From Mercenaria mercenaria (taxonomy: Eukaryota; Mollusca; Bivalvia; Venerida; Veneridae), in contig NC_069369.1 in NCBI RefSeq assembly GCF_021730395.1, forward strand, positions 64,073,501-64,137,500: a DNA stretch of 64,000 bases, written 5' to 3'. Below, in pieces: positions 32,102-44,600 of this stretch (its first letter is position 1; each line of letters opens with the position of its first letter). A model generated the notes under the pieces. It did not search any database, was not told the DNA's origin, and worked only from the letters and a program-made list of their open reading frames with translations. The position numbers and the translations under genes are program-made.

Positions 32102-33016
32102 TGTCACATCCGATATAGCTCTCTTCGGATATAGCTCCTCGGGGAGCTATATTCGGGGCACCTTTTCGTATATAGCTCCTGCGGAGCTATATTCTCCGTA
32201 TATAGCTCCCTTGCTAAGCTCAAACTGGAGCTATAAACGGAACACCTGTAGCTTTGTTCCGTATAATTATAGCTCCTCGGGGTTTTTATGCAACATGGAC
32301 CACGTGGCTTATTTAGGACATTTCGTTATGTCGCATTTTTAAAGACCAGACAGTGTCAAATATTTCAAACGTGATGCCTTAATTCTTATGCAAGGGTCAT
32401 AACTAGTACTAAACCACTATTTGCCTGTCAACATTTCTGGACAGTCTCGGAACTTTGGGGCAACTACCTTATTTCGTCAAGTCCGACAAAAAAAAACTAA
32501 AATCTTAAGGTACACCTAATTAACATTTGTTCCAAATTTGATAATTCTGTCACATAGTACAGAAGATGAGTGCCTGTCACAGTATGATCAAGTATGAATT
32601 TGGACTCGAGGTCATATTTGCTAGACCAGATACAAAATTTTAAACCCATGTTTCTAATTAAAATTGCCGGTTATTATTTTCTTGTACAGGTTGGCGATTC
32701 TTGGTCTAACTATTTCCGTTTTCTGGGCTGTGTACCTATACGCTCTCTCGCTCTGTAGCTCATACGTATGAATGCCATGAGATATAAAATTTATAAATCC
32801 CCACCTGTCTCCAAAGTGGTGTGGAAAATCGTGTATCAAAATGACACTCTGCCAAATATTCATGTTTTTTTATTACTCGAACAATACTGTTATAGTATTT
32901 TAATTTTTCCATGTATAAGGAGTCATATTCTGTCCCAAGGAGCTATATACGAAAACGTGTGCCGAATACAGCTCCCCGGGAAGCTATATCCGAAGGGAGC
33001 TATATGGGGTGTGACA
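32102..33016. mobile_element. 915-bp MITE-like element with ~85-bp inverted ends rich in ATATAGCTCC
   Basis: TGTCACATCCGATATAGCTC at the left is mirrored by the right end (to TGTGACA at 33016). Both arms hold staggered ATATAGCTCC/GGAGCTATAT palindromes. AATAT sits just outside each end (32096-32100, with one C before the arm; 33017-33021), a possible duplication. ORFs here arise from the short palindromes and are not genes. Confidence 0.65.
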
Positions 33017-33021
33017 AATAT

Positions 33022-33389
33022 GTTTTCAGTTTTCATTTTCGAATAGGTATGTTATATGACAACAGCGTAAAAACACGATACGACGTTATAATTATGTGGT
33101 ATTTGTGAGATATTTCAGTATCATATTTCAGTTGGTGCGCGCATTTCAGATGTCTTAATGCAAGTGGTCTCATATTATAGAGATAGTACACAAATTTTAA
33201 ATTATGAACAGCAATTGAAAAATTCATGTTTGTTGCTTATATATAATATGCAAGATCAAAAAATCTTGAATTGATCATTTTGAGCATGTTGTTTTTATGT
33301 GTTTTTTTTTAATTTCCATGTAGCCGCTCCTGCAGATAGTCCTACCTATCAAGCTATTGATAATTATTGCGGGAATAACTTCTCTCAAT
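33022..33389. other. Short non-coding spacer
   Basis: Nothing recognisable apart from AT-rich DNA. Confidence 0.4.
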
Positions 33390-35190
33390 GACGGAAAGTT
33401 GTATGATATCAGGAAATGTTGAAAGTCTAATAAAATAAATTCAGATCGACTATTTATCTGAAATTTAGATATAATGTTATTCGAACCATATCATATATCA
33501 TATATCAAAATAAGAAAAACTACTCAATATTTACAATGAAAATTAACATTACATTGAAATGACTTTTCACTAAGCTGTGACATACAGATGTATGGATGAA
33601 CGCAAGGTAGGGTTATTATCTGAGCCATTGAGTGTTGTGGTCTCTCAAGCAAGTTTTACTGTACTTAAAATTAAAAATCTAAGTATAGCACTGAAGGCTA
33701 TGTCAGGCTGACATATTAAGATATCATTTCATGATTCAGACACGCAAGTAAAGAAAGGAAATTTTAACAATCTTCAAACGATTTACCAAATATAATACTA
33801 AATCAAGTTTTGCAGTCAAAAAAGTTACTCATTAAGTTACACTTGCATCGTAATCTAAACACGCTAAATGAAACAATATATACAATATTGTGGAAAAAAT
33901 GATTTTTAAATGTATAAAGTGTAGTGAATGTCGCAAAGTAAGTTTTTATGCCTTTTTAGTTGTTTGGATCTCATTACATGGTAATATGGGCATAAGTTGC
34001 AGTGTCATTGAATTTGTGAAATAAATAGGAATAAAAAGCATCTGATAACTCCGTTCGAATAATAGAAACAGACGTCAGCCTCATACTGTAAATGAAATGG
34101 TTTAATGGAACTCGGATATGAAATTCAAAAGATTGCCTGAAGACAGCGTCTTGTAGAAATGGGAAATGCATTTAGCTACTTTTATACCACGAAGAGAAGC
34201 GAAACAATTTTCCGATTTAAAATTTAAACCTCTTTCGGGCAGCAGTGTGGAGTCTAATGATGACGGAAAATTGTAAGATACATGCATATTGTATGATATC
34301 AGAAAATGTTGTAAGTCTAATCAAATAAATTCAGATCGACTATTTAATCTGAAATTTAGATATAATGTTATTCGAACCATATCATAAATCATATATAAAA
34401 ATAAGAAAAACTATTCAATATTTACCATGAAAATTAACATTACATCATGTACATTGAAATGACTTTTCACTAAGCTGTGACATACAGATGTATGGATGAA
34501 TGCAAGGTAGGATTATTATCTGAGTCATTGAGTGTTGTGGTCTCTCAAGCAAGTTTGACTATACTTAAAATCAAAAATCTAAGTATAGCACTTAAGGCTA
34601 TGTCAGGCTGACATATTAAAATCAAAAATCTAAGTATAGCACTGAAGGCTATGTCAGGCTGACATATTAAGATATCATTTCATGATTCAGACACGCAAGT
34701 AAAGAAAGGAAATTTTAATAATCTTCAAACGATTTACGAAATATAATACTAAATCAAGTTTTGCAGTCAAAAAAGTTACACATTAAGTTACACTTGCATC
34801 GTAATCTAAACACGCTAAATGAAACAATATATACAATACTGTGGAAAAATGATTTTAAAATGTATGAAGCGTAGTGAATGCCGCAAAGTAAGTTTTTATG
34901 CCTTTTTAGTTGTTTGGATCTCATTACTTGGTAATATGGGCATAAGTTGCAGTGTCATTGAATTTGTGAAATAAAATAGGAATAAAAAGCACCTGATAAC
35001 TCCGTTCGAATAATAGAAACAGACATCAGCCTCATACTGTAAATGAAATGATTTAATGGAAGATATTTGAAATTCAAAAGATTGCCTGAAGACAGGGTCT
35101 TGTTTAGCTACTTTTATACCACGAAGAGTAGCGAAACAATATTCCGATTTAAAATTTAAACCCTTTTCGGGCAGCGATGTGGAGTCTAAT
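33390..35190 (+). repeat. 872-bp direct tandem duplication
   Basis: Copy A starts with GACGGAAAGTTG at 33390 and copy B with GACGGAAAATTG at 34262. They align along their whole length to GGGCAGC..TGTGGAGTCTAAT. Copy B also has an internal 51-bp tandem duplication (about 34567-34617 and 34618-34668). Differences are few and scattered, so the duplication is fairly young. No long ORF is conserved between copies. Confidence 0.8.
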
Positions 35191-35789
35191 TACACGTTTA
35201 TACACTTACATTGCTACATTACATACAATGTATTGTTCAAGATTGTACGATACTACACTATGTCTACCTCTCACATGTACATGTAATTACAGTGTTAAAA
35301 CCAAGATGTTGTAAAAGTTGTCAATCGTTAGTAATAAAAACTAAGATAACTTACGACCTAAAATTACATTAAAGTTCAATCTCAACTTTTCTCAGCTAGA
35401 GCTGGGCTCAATTCTATCAAATATCGAAAGAAGCAATAAAACAGATCAGGCCAGGGTATGAGGATAGTGCCAATGTTTGCGCATATATTAGTAAACTGTA
35501 TTTTTGTAGATTCATCAGACCTCGACGTTTCAGTCGTTCAGTTAAGACGTTCCACTTTTTAATGAAATTTATTAGCAAGTGCAGTGAGTGATAAGACACT
35601 TTTGTTGCATATGCATATCTGAAACTCTGGGATACGGTCAAAATAAATGTTTTATATTTGCTTAATGCAGATTTTGGTACTCCTAGCCCTACAACTTAGT
35701 AAATATTTCACAACTGTAATTCATTTAATAATTTCTACTGTAGACCTTTATTTCACTGTAAATGTTCATCTTGCTTAAATGTAGATGAT
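35191..35789. other. Non-coding DNA between repeat units
   Basis: No match to the flanking 872-bp units and no coding signal seen. Confidence 0.4.
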
Positions 35790-36440
35790 ACCATACTGGT
35801 AAATACAAACAAAAGTTTTACCACTATTACAAGAAATGGATGTCAGGTTAACATAACTTGATATCCTTTCATGGTCGTTTAATGATTCAGACACGCCAAT
35901 AAACATGATAAAGAGTTTTTAGTATTATCTTCAAAAGATTTATAAGATATAATAATGAATCAAGTTACCGGTCAAAAAATGTCTACTGTCTGTATCAAAA
36001 TAACAGTATAATATGTTATCAGATACATTTGCGTCATAATCTAAACCCCGCTAAATGCACAAAAAAAAGTATCTAAAATACTATGAATAAAATGGTGAAA
36101 CTGCTTTCAAATGTAAATAGCGAAATGCATACCCACAAGGTAAGTTTGTTTTCCCTTTTAGTTGCTTGGATCTCATTACTTGGTTTTTGGGCATAAGTTG
36201 CAGTGTCGTTGCATTTGTAAAACAAAATGAGAGAAAAAAGCTCCTAATAACTGCGTTCAAATAATATAAACAGAAAGAAACCAATTGTAATACTGTAAAT
36301 GTAAGGTAATTCAAAAATAGCAGGAAAAAACAGTGTCTTATACGAATGAGAGACGTATTTAGCTACTTTTATTCCAAAGAGCGTGATAGAATAAGTTTCC
36401 AGTCCAATTTAGAATTTAAATGATCAATAGCAAAAATTTT
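35790..36440 (+). repeat. Third, diverged partial copy of the 872-bp unit
   Basis: It shares GATTCAGACACGC, CAAAxGATTTAxxAxATATAATA, TTTTAGTTGxTTGGATCTCATTACTTGGT, GGGCATAAGTTGCAGTGTC and AGCTACTTTTAT in the same order as copies A and B, but is much more diverged and lacks the first ~330 bp. Confidence 0.65.
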
Positions 36441-36620
36441 CCGGTCAGATGTGTTGAACCTTGAATGATAACTTCTTGTTACACGTTTACCCTTACCATT
36501 GCTTCAAGATTGTACTCGTGAGTATTTTATACGAATGCAAATTTATATATTTCTCATACTAGAAAAATTATATTCGTGCAGTACACTTTAAGTCTTACAG
36601 CTTTAAATATATCCATATAG

Positions 36621-36900
36621 GTCCCATGTGGTTCTGGGACGATCTGTGTATGAAAAGAATTGGAACCACTGCCTTACCCTTGCATGATCGTAAGAGGCGA
36701 CTAATAGGGTCTTAACATTTGGTTTTGCTTAACTCTGTGGTTCAAGCAGGTATGCAAATTTTGATTCCATACCTCATGTTTTATTTCAATGTAAATGAGA
36801 TATGAAACCAAAATTTGTAGTCCTGTTTGGCGCCATATAACCTATACTGTTGGTTGTGTTGGTGCGCCGTAAAACCCAAATAAAAAAAATAAAAAAATAT
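36621..36900 (+). mobile_element. Molluscan SINE
   Basis: The 3' tail GTTGGTGCGCCGTAAAACCC followed by AAATAAAAAAAATAAA is the typical end of a widespread bivalve SINE. The middle has TTGCATGATCGTAAGAGGCGACTAATAGGG. The 5' tRNA-like head is degraded, so it is not certain this is full length. Confidence 0.65.
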
Positions 36901-38389
36901 ATATATTTATATATCCATAGTGCCTGTCTAAAACAAATTATGTCAAACATTGTAGATACTAGTTTAAACTTTGATCTTCCCTATTCAGTTTCAGATAAGC
37001 TCCAGTATTGTAGTATCAGCCGAAGTGTTGCCCATTAGTATATCAAAACAATGTCTTAGTATTTTTTATTCGGCACAATAGAATAGTCAGTTTGCGAAGC
37101 TTCTTGATTGGCTACTTAATGATTAATACCTGTAAGTGACCGCTAAGGCAAAATGTACTGTATACGTTTATCACAGTTCAACATAAATGTCCTTTATATG
37201 TGATAAAATAGGCCTGTTAAACCAACCAAATAGCTATCTCTAAACATTCACATGGACTGCATTTTTCATTTGTGAAATATTCCCGAATTAATACTTGCAT
37301 CCCTCCCATCGTCATTTCGTACTTGGGCACTTATAGCCGGAGCAATGGTTTACGGAACCTCAGGATCGGGAGGTAGGGGGGCTAGAAAAGATTACATACC
37401 TACGTTTTCTAGCTACTTTATGTCTAATTTCCTACAATATAAAATTAATCTTTTTTTTTCAAACCTAATTTATTTCAAAGTATGGCTAAGATTCAAAATA
37501 AATCGATGAATTTGTTGGTGCCAAAAGCAAAATCATTTGAAACTTAATGATTTATCATTAAAGTTTATATGTATTTCATTTTTATCAAAATATCATTGAT
37601 GGAGAACGGCGCAGTTTATTTTCATTTATTTTGAAGAATATTAAGCACGAAATTTTTGTTGAAGCAGACGATAGGTAGAACATGTGTATCATGAGCAATT
37701 GATGAAACTCCATTTATGCTGTAATCATTAATTAATACGGATTTGAATGTTCTTTTCAACCTAATGAAGTTTTTTTTTTAATTTCACACCGCAAACAATT
37801 TGTTAAAACGCATTTTGCTCTTACCTCTGTGGCGAGTTATACTGATATCCAGTCTTTGTAGCAACATCCTTGTCATTGTATGAAAGAAGATTTTTTTATA
37901 GAAACTAATGTCCTTTTCAGCATGAGAGCAACATTAGACGGAACTTTGATTTTAGGGAAAATTGTTTGAACATTTTTACATTTAATTTTACTTGTATGAG
38001 ATAAATCAGCAGCTCCATCAAGAAGAATATTATAGACATACACCTCCCAAAAAGTAAGTCCTGTGTTGCATCCGAGACCTCCATCGCAAGAGAGACATTA
38101 CAAACGAACCATAAATCGGTATTAGTACCCGGGATAGATCGCGGAGTGAAAGGGTAATTTTTCTCTTTAATATAAAAACAGCGCAACAAAGTATGTTTTT
38201 CATATTATATATCCTATTTTGGGGGGAGCCCTCACAAACCCTCCTATGGAGGAGGGTGGGACACAACCTTCCAAATTAATGCCTGTCGGGGCTTTGCCTT
38301 TACCATTCAAATTTACCTAACAACCACGAACAAACGCACATACTCGTTTGCCTCGGTTTAGTCTCTCGCTACGGTCATGTATAGTGTAA
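36901..38389. other. Unassigned non-coding DNA
   Basis: AT-rich. A CCCTCACAAACCCTCCTATGGAGGAGGG inverted motif at 38230-38257 resembles the inner border of a CAGGCCCG-type element. No gene seen. Confidence 0.4.
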
Positions 38390-41350
38390 TTATTCGTGAT
38401 CATTACCAACTTTTAGTAACATCGATCTATTGGAAAACCGATAAATTTGCCTATATAAACAAAGAAGGAAAAAAATACTTAAACTTCAATACAAAAAGTT
38501 CTATTTGGAAATCAAAAATTCGACACCCCACAAATTAAAGTTTAATTTATTCCGGATATTATGAATGTTTTTTTTTTTTAAAAATATTTTAATATTTGGT
38601 TGGTCCTTTTTGACTTTAAATAGACCCACCTCAGTTCATATACACTCTGTAGGAAACGGATAAAACAACTGACTTTTTCAAATATAACAGATAAAATGAG
38701 ATATTTTCCGTAAAAAGTAAAAAATTCGATACCCCTAAAAATGTAGAAAAATTATTCAGTTTTCGTTATGTGTAATTTCTTTTAAATTTTATAATGGTTT
38801 GTTTGGTCCTTTTTGCATTTTAGTGTGTACAGTGAACATTTCTTAAAAATTCCGGCATATTCCGCCGTTATCCGTAAGTACTCGGAAGCTGTTACGGAAA
38901 ATATTGTCGTCTGCTAGTTTGACTTTGGCGGTACAAATTGTTATAGCTCAAAGCCTATAAATTGTAGGCAACTTCACATTGACAAAAAAAAGAAGAAAAA
39001 AAAAAAAGATTGTAATTAGAGAATTTAAAACAAATTAATTGTTGAACTCAGAAACGCCGAAACCTAGATCCGCTGTCGTTTGAAATAACGCTATGGAGGA
39101 TTTAGCCTTCAATTCGCAATTACTAATATACAAATGCTTTTAATTTTCATCGCAAAATATACTTAAAGCAACTAATTCTCATGTGTTTCCGTAAAATATA
39201 GTTTGTCAGTAACTGAGTTTCAAAGCATTCTTAAGAAATATAACGATGATTAATTTATTAATTTCCAGATACCTATATCATTTTTTGCCGAACGATCCGG
39301 AGACTTTTTTATTGCCGTGGCGGTCCGGGTCCGATCTCCGACGCGGTCATCTTTTTTTCTTCATATGGGATTTTTAAATAATCTTTAAACAAAAAAAAAA
39401 CAAAAAAAAAAGAAAGAAAAGAAGAAAAAATCATTTTCTATTATTCATAAAATGACCAAACTTTAATTTGAAAGATAGCCTTGATGAACTGATTATTCTG
39501 CTTCTTTCCGAACCTTCTTTGTATATATTATTCTGTATTCTTAAATTAATGCATGATTTTGGTACATTCTTTAATCATTCGTTTTAAAAAATTGCGATAT
39601 CTATTATTTGATTTAATTGTAACAAATATCTTAAAATTACCCTTTGACTTTTATTGTGTATTACAATATTGCTTAGGGGTAAACAATATCCGGTCAGTGT
39701 TGTTTCGCGGGTCATAAAAGATATGTTACCCCACTTACTATAAGTGAGAGGTATTTTTATCGTTTTATGGTTTTTGCGTTGTAATATATGTTTTTCACTT
39801 TCTTCTGTCTTTATATAGTATTTTCCCTTTCTTTCATGAAATTTGTTTTTACGATTTTTACCCTTATTTCATGAATCGTATGACAGTAGGAAGAATCAGT
39901 ACAAATTTAGAATTCACATCGTTAACAGTGTTGTTCCGTAAATATTTACTGAGTAAAGAACCTGGCCCAAATTTCACGAAAAATCTTAAGTTATTACTTA
40001 GTTAAGTCTGCTATTCTAAAATTGAGATGTTGATGAAGTTATTGTTATTTAATGTTGTTGTTTTTTTTTCTGTAACAATATATTTATAGTTAAAGTATAC
40101 ATAGTAGTAGTATTTTTCAGCATTACCAAAGAAGTATAAAATACATTTTAGCTCTTTGGCAGTACTTATTCATGTCACGCAAATATGATATTTCTATTTA
40201 GGCACGAAATAAGCAGCTAAATCCTTACCATGCTAAATTACAATAATGAACTTGTCTATCTTTCAATTTGGACATTACTATTAATTATGAAAAGGGTGCA
40301 TACCAAAAGGTTACTGGCTGAATGGCAGACAATGCAGATCATGATCAGTCTGCACGGATGTGCATGCTGATCATGATCTACACTGATTTCAAAGGAAGAA
40401 CCAATCGTGTCCAGCATGGTAAGGGTTAAGTATTTCCTTTTAACAGTATAAGTCTTATTTCTATATTTCTTTTTCTTTAAAGCGACCGGCCTCCAGATCG
40501 TCCGACAATAAAAATACTTTTTAGATGTCTTGAAAAAAAAATGCTATATTTTTTATGAAGGCTTCAAAACTTAATTACTGACAAACTTTATGTTATGGAA
40601 ATACATGAGAATTTGCTGTTTTTACTACCTTTTACGATGAAAATCGCAAAACGTTAGTGGTTTAGAATTTTGAAAATATTTTAGAATCAAAAGCTCATAT
40701 TCTAATGTTCATAATATGTGAGAGTGCGTATAGAGGAAGTATATACGCTTTCTAAATATTTTAGATAACATATTCATATTCTTGAATATTTATTTTATTT
40801 ACAGACAGTTTTTGTGCGTAAATATTTCTTTTCTGTACATAGATATACGTTAGCATGATGTTTCATGTATTAAAAAGAAAGTAAATCTGTGTTCGATGTA
40901 TAAAATGTAACGATTTTTAAATATTTTAGATAACATATTCATATTCTTAAATATTACTTTTATTTGACAATTAATAAAGTATTATATAATTTTTCGACTT
41001 CCGTATTTATAATACAAAGCTTAGTCAACTTCACTTTGAAACAAAAAATATTATAATGGCTTAAATTCTAGCAAGGATATCCCAGAATCTGATCTGCTTT
41101 TACTTTAATAATTACCAAAACTTCATTCAATTCAAGTACATCGTTTAGCAAACCGCATCAGATAATGACCAAAGATGTTAATTATCGATTTTCCCCCCGT
41201 GTTACTACAACAACAACAATTAGTACGGAAATCAACGAATCCGTCCGATAGCAATGATATTGGATTATTGGTTTTATTGATTTTTATGATAGGTAGATCT
41301 GTCCCGCTTTATCGGTTTCGAGATGTTACTAAAAGTTGGTAATGATTAAG
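38390..41350. repeat. ~3-kb imperfect foldback
   Basis: Inverted pairs share a common centre near 39890: 38398-38425 with 41318-41348 (ATCATTACCAACTTTTAGTAACATC) and 39060-39330 with 40480-40690 (TCTCATGTxTTTCCxTAA, TTTGTCAGTAA, CGxACGATCxGGAG). The arms are heavily diverged and patchy. The loop includes the hairpin repeat at 40290. This is probably an old long-TIR element. Confidence 0.5.
40290..40435 (+). repeat. Hairpin repeat, ATCATGATCAG family, copy 2
   Basis: GCAGATCATGATCAGTCTGC is mirrored by GCATGCTGATCATGATCTAC. It has the same flanking blocks as 4290-4445 but is better preserved. Confidence 0.6.
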
Positions 41351-41519
41351 AAAATGGCGGAAAATAGTTTAACAAATTAAAATGAAATAATAGTGCCTCA
41401 GTTTAGTTTGGTTATGCCTTTAAAGATGGTGACTCAAAACATATCCTTTTTTATCATAATCTTGGCAGAAAAACAGGGAGGCTCCGGCCTCCCTGTGCCT
41501 CAGTGTAGCTACGGGCCTG

Positions 41520-41640
41520 CATATAACGGAAGCAGAGTAGAATCTCACAGTCATGTTACAAGCGTAGGGCGGAATGGAACAGCTATATTTTATCGTAGAT
41601 TCATGTATAGGCGACTGCAGATCGTGTTAGAATGGATAAT
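41520..41640 (-). repeat. Inverted copy of block C: right flank of the 19-kb insertion
   Basis: CATATAACGGAAGCAG, AATCTCACAGTCATGTTACAA and GGAACAGCTATATTTTATCG match 24165-24300 in reverse, with a ~25-bp deletion. It continues the arm that stops at 22417. Confidence 0.75.
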
Positions 41641-41674
41641 AAACACAAGGAGCCATTTCGGTTGAGGTAGTTCT

Positions 41675-44600
41675 GCATATGGAAGGGCATTTAAGTAAAA
41701 CATCCATTCATGTAAATGACTTATTCTTGCATGTAAATTACATTGATACAATGGTAAATTGATATTTTAATATTCTTTGTCCCAATTTCTAATTTCTATG
41801 TTCCATTTTCTTATTTCTTTGTATGGAAAAGATAATCAGTAGTGTAAAACATTACATTTTGTCAAAAACATTCCTGCATGCAAAATGGATTTTACATATT
41901 TGTTATGTTTATATTGTTAATGCTGAAGTTTTAATTTTTCTACGCCGTAAATTTCTTTCTCTAGGTCCTAATTTGCTAATCGCTTACTGTAAATTTCATA
42001 ATTCACTTTACAAGTGTTTCATGAAGTCTCAGTATTCGCAATTTTTTCATTCAGAAAGTATTTCTCGATTGAATAAACAATTTCAAACATATAATAACAT
42101 CATTTAAAAGTTATAATAGGAAACTTGTCTCGTACGCATTTAAAAGTTACAATCTAAAAACTAGAATTTAGAAGGGTACCAGTAATATTGGTATCCAGCT
42201 ACATAGAAATTATAACGAAGAAGGAACCAGAAATACCGGTTCCCTTTTAAGACAGAGTGCGCTTCAATCTAGACTATTTTACGACACAATGGTTTCCAGG
42301 GGTTTCCCAATGTTATAAATAGCAACTCGACTCTTCAACAACTCTATCTGGAGGAGGACCACTTCTTTCATTTCGTAGCCAATTATGTATGTTTATAAAC
42401 CTATTTGTCGAAATACTGACTTGATTATATAAACTATGATACTGTACAATTTAATTGGCTTTAGTTGCCGGTTAGCCAAATTCATTCGGCGCTCGACCCA
42501 TTTTATATACTTGTCAGGCCCGGATCCAGAAATTTATGACTGGGGGGGGGGGGGGGGGGGGGGGGGGCGGGGGGCGCCAGTCTAGAACGAAAACGTCACC
42601 GCCGAGGCGCATAACAAGCGCTGAGAGCGTGTAAATATTAGAGGGGTGCCTTTGCCCATGTTAGTGTGGGGGGGGGGGGGGGATGGGGGTCAGGTAGGGT
42701 CCCACGGGATTTTTTTTTTTGGAAATACAGGTATGAAATGGTTGTCTCTGGTGCATTTACTGGTGGCTGTACTCCCTCAAATAGTGTGTGTGTGTGGGGG
42801 GGGGGGGGGGGGGGGGGGGGGAGTGGGGAGGGTCAGAGGCCTCTGGTGCCTTTTCAGGTCTAAATTTTGAGGTAATGGAGGTGTTACCGCCCCTCTTATT
42901 GGGGGTGGGGTGGGGGGGCAAGGAGCTCTCCCATGGAAAATTACCTGAAATACAGGTATGAAATGGTGGCCTTTGGTGCGTTTCTGGTTCTAAATTTTGA
43001 GAAAAAATTATTCCTTTGCCAAAGTAGTAGGTTGCATCTTTGAATGAGTAAAGGTCACTTCTCAGCCAAATGGGGTGGGGGATGGGGGCGGGGGTACGAG
43101 CCCCCTCGATCCGGCCCTGGAACCGGGCCTGCTTCTCGATCCTTGTCGGTCAAAAATGTTCTGGGATGTTTGTTTTGGCGGATAGATTTATTTGAAACAC
43201 GCTGTTGTTGCATTTACAAACAGCAATCAATACTAATTACAAGTCAAATAGTTTATCGCGGCCAGAAATTTGTACAAACCGGACAGAAGTTGCGAAATTG
43301 TCATTTGTGCAGGAAAGAAGCGTTTACCATAATGTCCAGTACTGGACAGGTATAGTGACCATGCACGGACACAGCCAATTTTCTCAGAGGGGGTCCGATC
43401 CCCTGCTCCCCCCCACCCCCCCCCCCCCCCGGAAATTTTGAAATTTTGCACTTCATTTTTTGCATTCTGTGGCAGTTTTATGGACTAACATGTTAAATTT
43501 GGGAAAAATGATAAAATCAAGCTTTCTTGAAGGTAAAATTCTTAGTTTCTTTTAGATAAATAATATGAATTATGTCGGGGTCGTATGTAGCAGCAGCCGC
43601 ATATACTTTACATGCAGTCCTAATGTTGCCTTTTTCGAGAAACAGTTTCATTCCTTCTTGTCTTCTTTCCTTTTTTAAAGATTTTCCAGAGGGGGTCCGG
43701 ACCCCCGGTCCTCTCCCCCACCCCCCTTTGGATCCGCGCATGGTGACATATCACGCTTTCTGTTTATGCAGGTAAACTTGTGTTTGGTTAAATTTCAACA
43801 GAGCACAATTGTCTGAACAGTGTACAAACTCATTACTGTTTTTTCAGGCAAGGGTGGAAAAAAAGTGGTAGAAAATGAAAGCAGTAACATTTTTATTAAA
43901 AAAAAAAATTAACAATGAGACAAACATTTCCAACATATTTGGACGGTTCAAAAATCCCATGTTAAACATACGATAAAGCCCGAAACGCGTGAAAATGTTC
44001 CGAATGTAAATCGGGTGAAGTAAGCGCTCTAGATTGATTAAACTGGGCGAGTCTACTTACTTATTACTTGAGGATGAAAAAAAACGTGTTTTTTAAATAT
44101 TGCTCTTAAACAAGGGTGGCGGTTGAACTAGTTAAAGTACAACAACAGTTAATGCACAACAAATCGTACGGTATGTTTTATAATCAGTAGAAGCTAGTCG
44201 TATTTACGCTTATGAGACCTGTTTCACCCACAAGTAAAGAATTCACAGGTCCATCATGAAAAATTTTCCCCAGCACGTATATACTTGTCCTATTCAAAAT
44301 GATCGCGATCAATAACTGGGAGGCGCTTTGTCTGGGACAGACTGCTAAAAGATGAGCAAGCTTATTAGGTGCAAAGTTAAAAAGAACAAATTCTAAGATT
44401 AAAAACATAGATATAGATTAGAAAGTTACAGTTGCTAAAACAAGGAGAGCCCCCTGACCCCCTCCCCACTCCCCCGCAAAAAAAAAAAAATGTGGGGAGT
44501 ACAGCCACCAGTACATGCACCCTTCTAAATTCTTTTTTTCTGATTGTAACTTCTAAATGCGTACGAGACAAGTTTCCTATTTATAACTTCAAAATGATGT

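Larger units (their letters stand above)
22418..41519. mobile_element. 19.1-kb nested insertion with CAGGCCCGTAG ends and CATAT duplication
   Basis: The left end is CAGGCCCGTAGAC (22418) and the right end GTAGCTACGGGCCTG (to 41519), an 11-bp perfect inverted match with weaker similarity for ~20 bp more (both continue to GGGAGGC). CATAT is repeated just outside (22413-22417, 41520-41524). Outside sequences join to match the uninterrupted paralogue at 24165-24335 (reverse strand). The inside has no transposase gene and is mostly other repeats, so a short non-autonomous element swollen by later insertions is likelier than one 19-kb transposon. The superfamily is uncertain: the ends look hAT-like, but hAT makes 8-bp duplications. 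Confidence 0.55.

Noticed and set aside
32076-32342. 88-codon ORF with repeated SSGSY-like words
   Set aside because: The repetition mirrors the ATATAGCTCC palindromes of the MITE-like ends.
22418-41519. Polinton or other giant coding transposon as explanation of the 19-kb insertion
   Set aside because: No polymerase, integrase, capsid or other long ORF lies inside, and the flanking duplication is 5 bp rather than 6. Nested small repeats explain it better.
41823-42107. 94-codon ORF in the foldback arm
   Set aside because: The mirrored arm at 44.6-44.9 kb does not keep the frame open, so there is no sign of coding constraint.
42646-42870. Gly-rich ORFs
   Set aside because: They are readings of G homopolymers in two frames.
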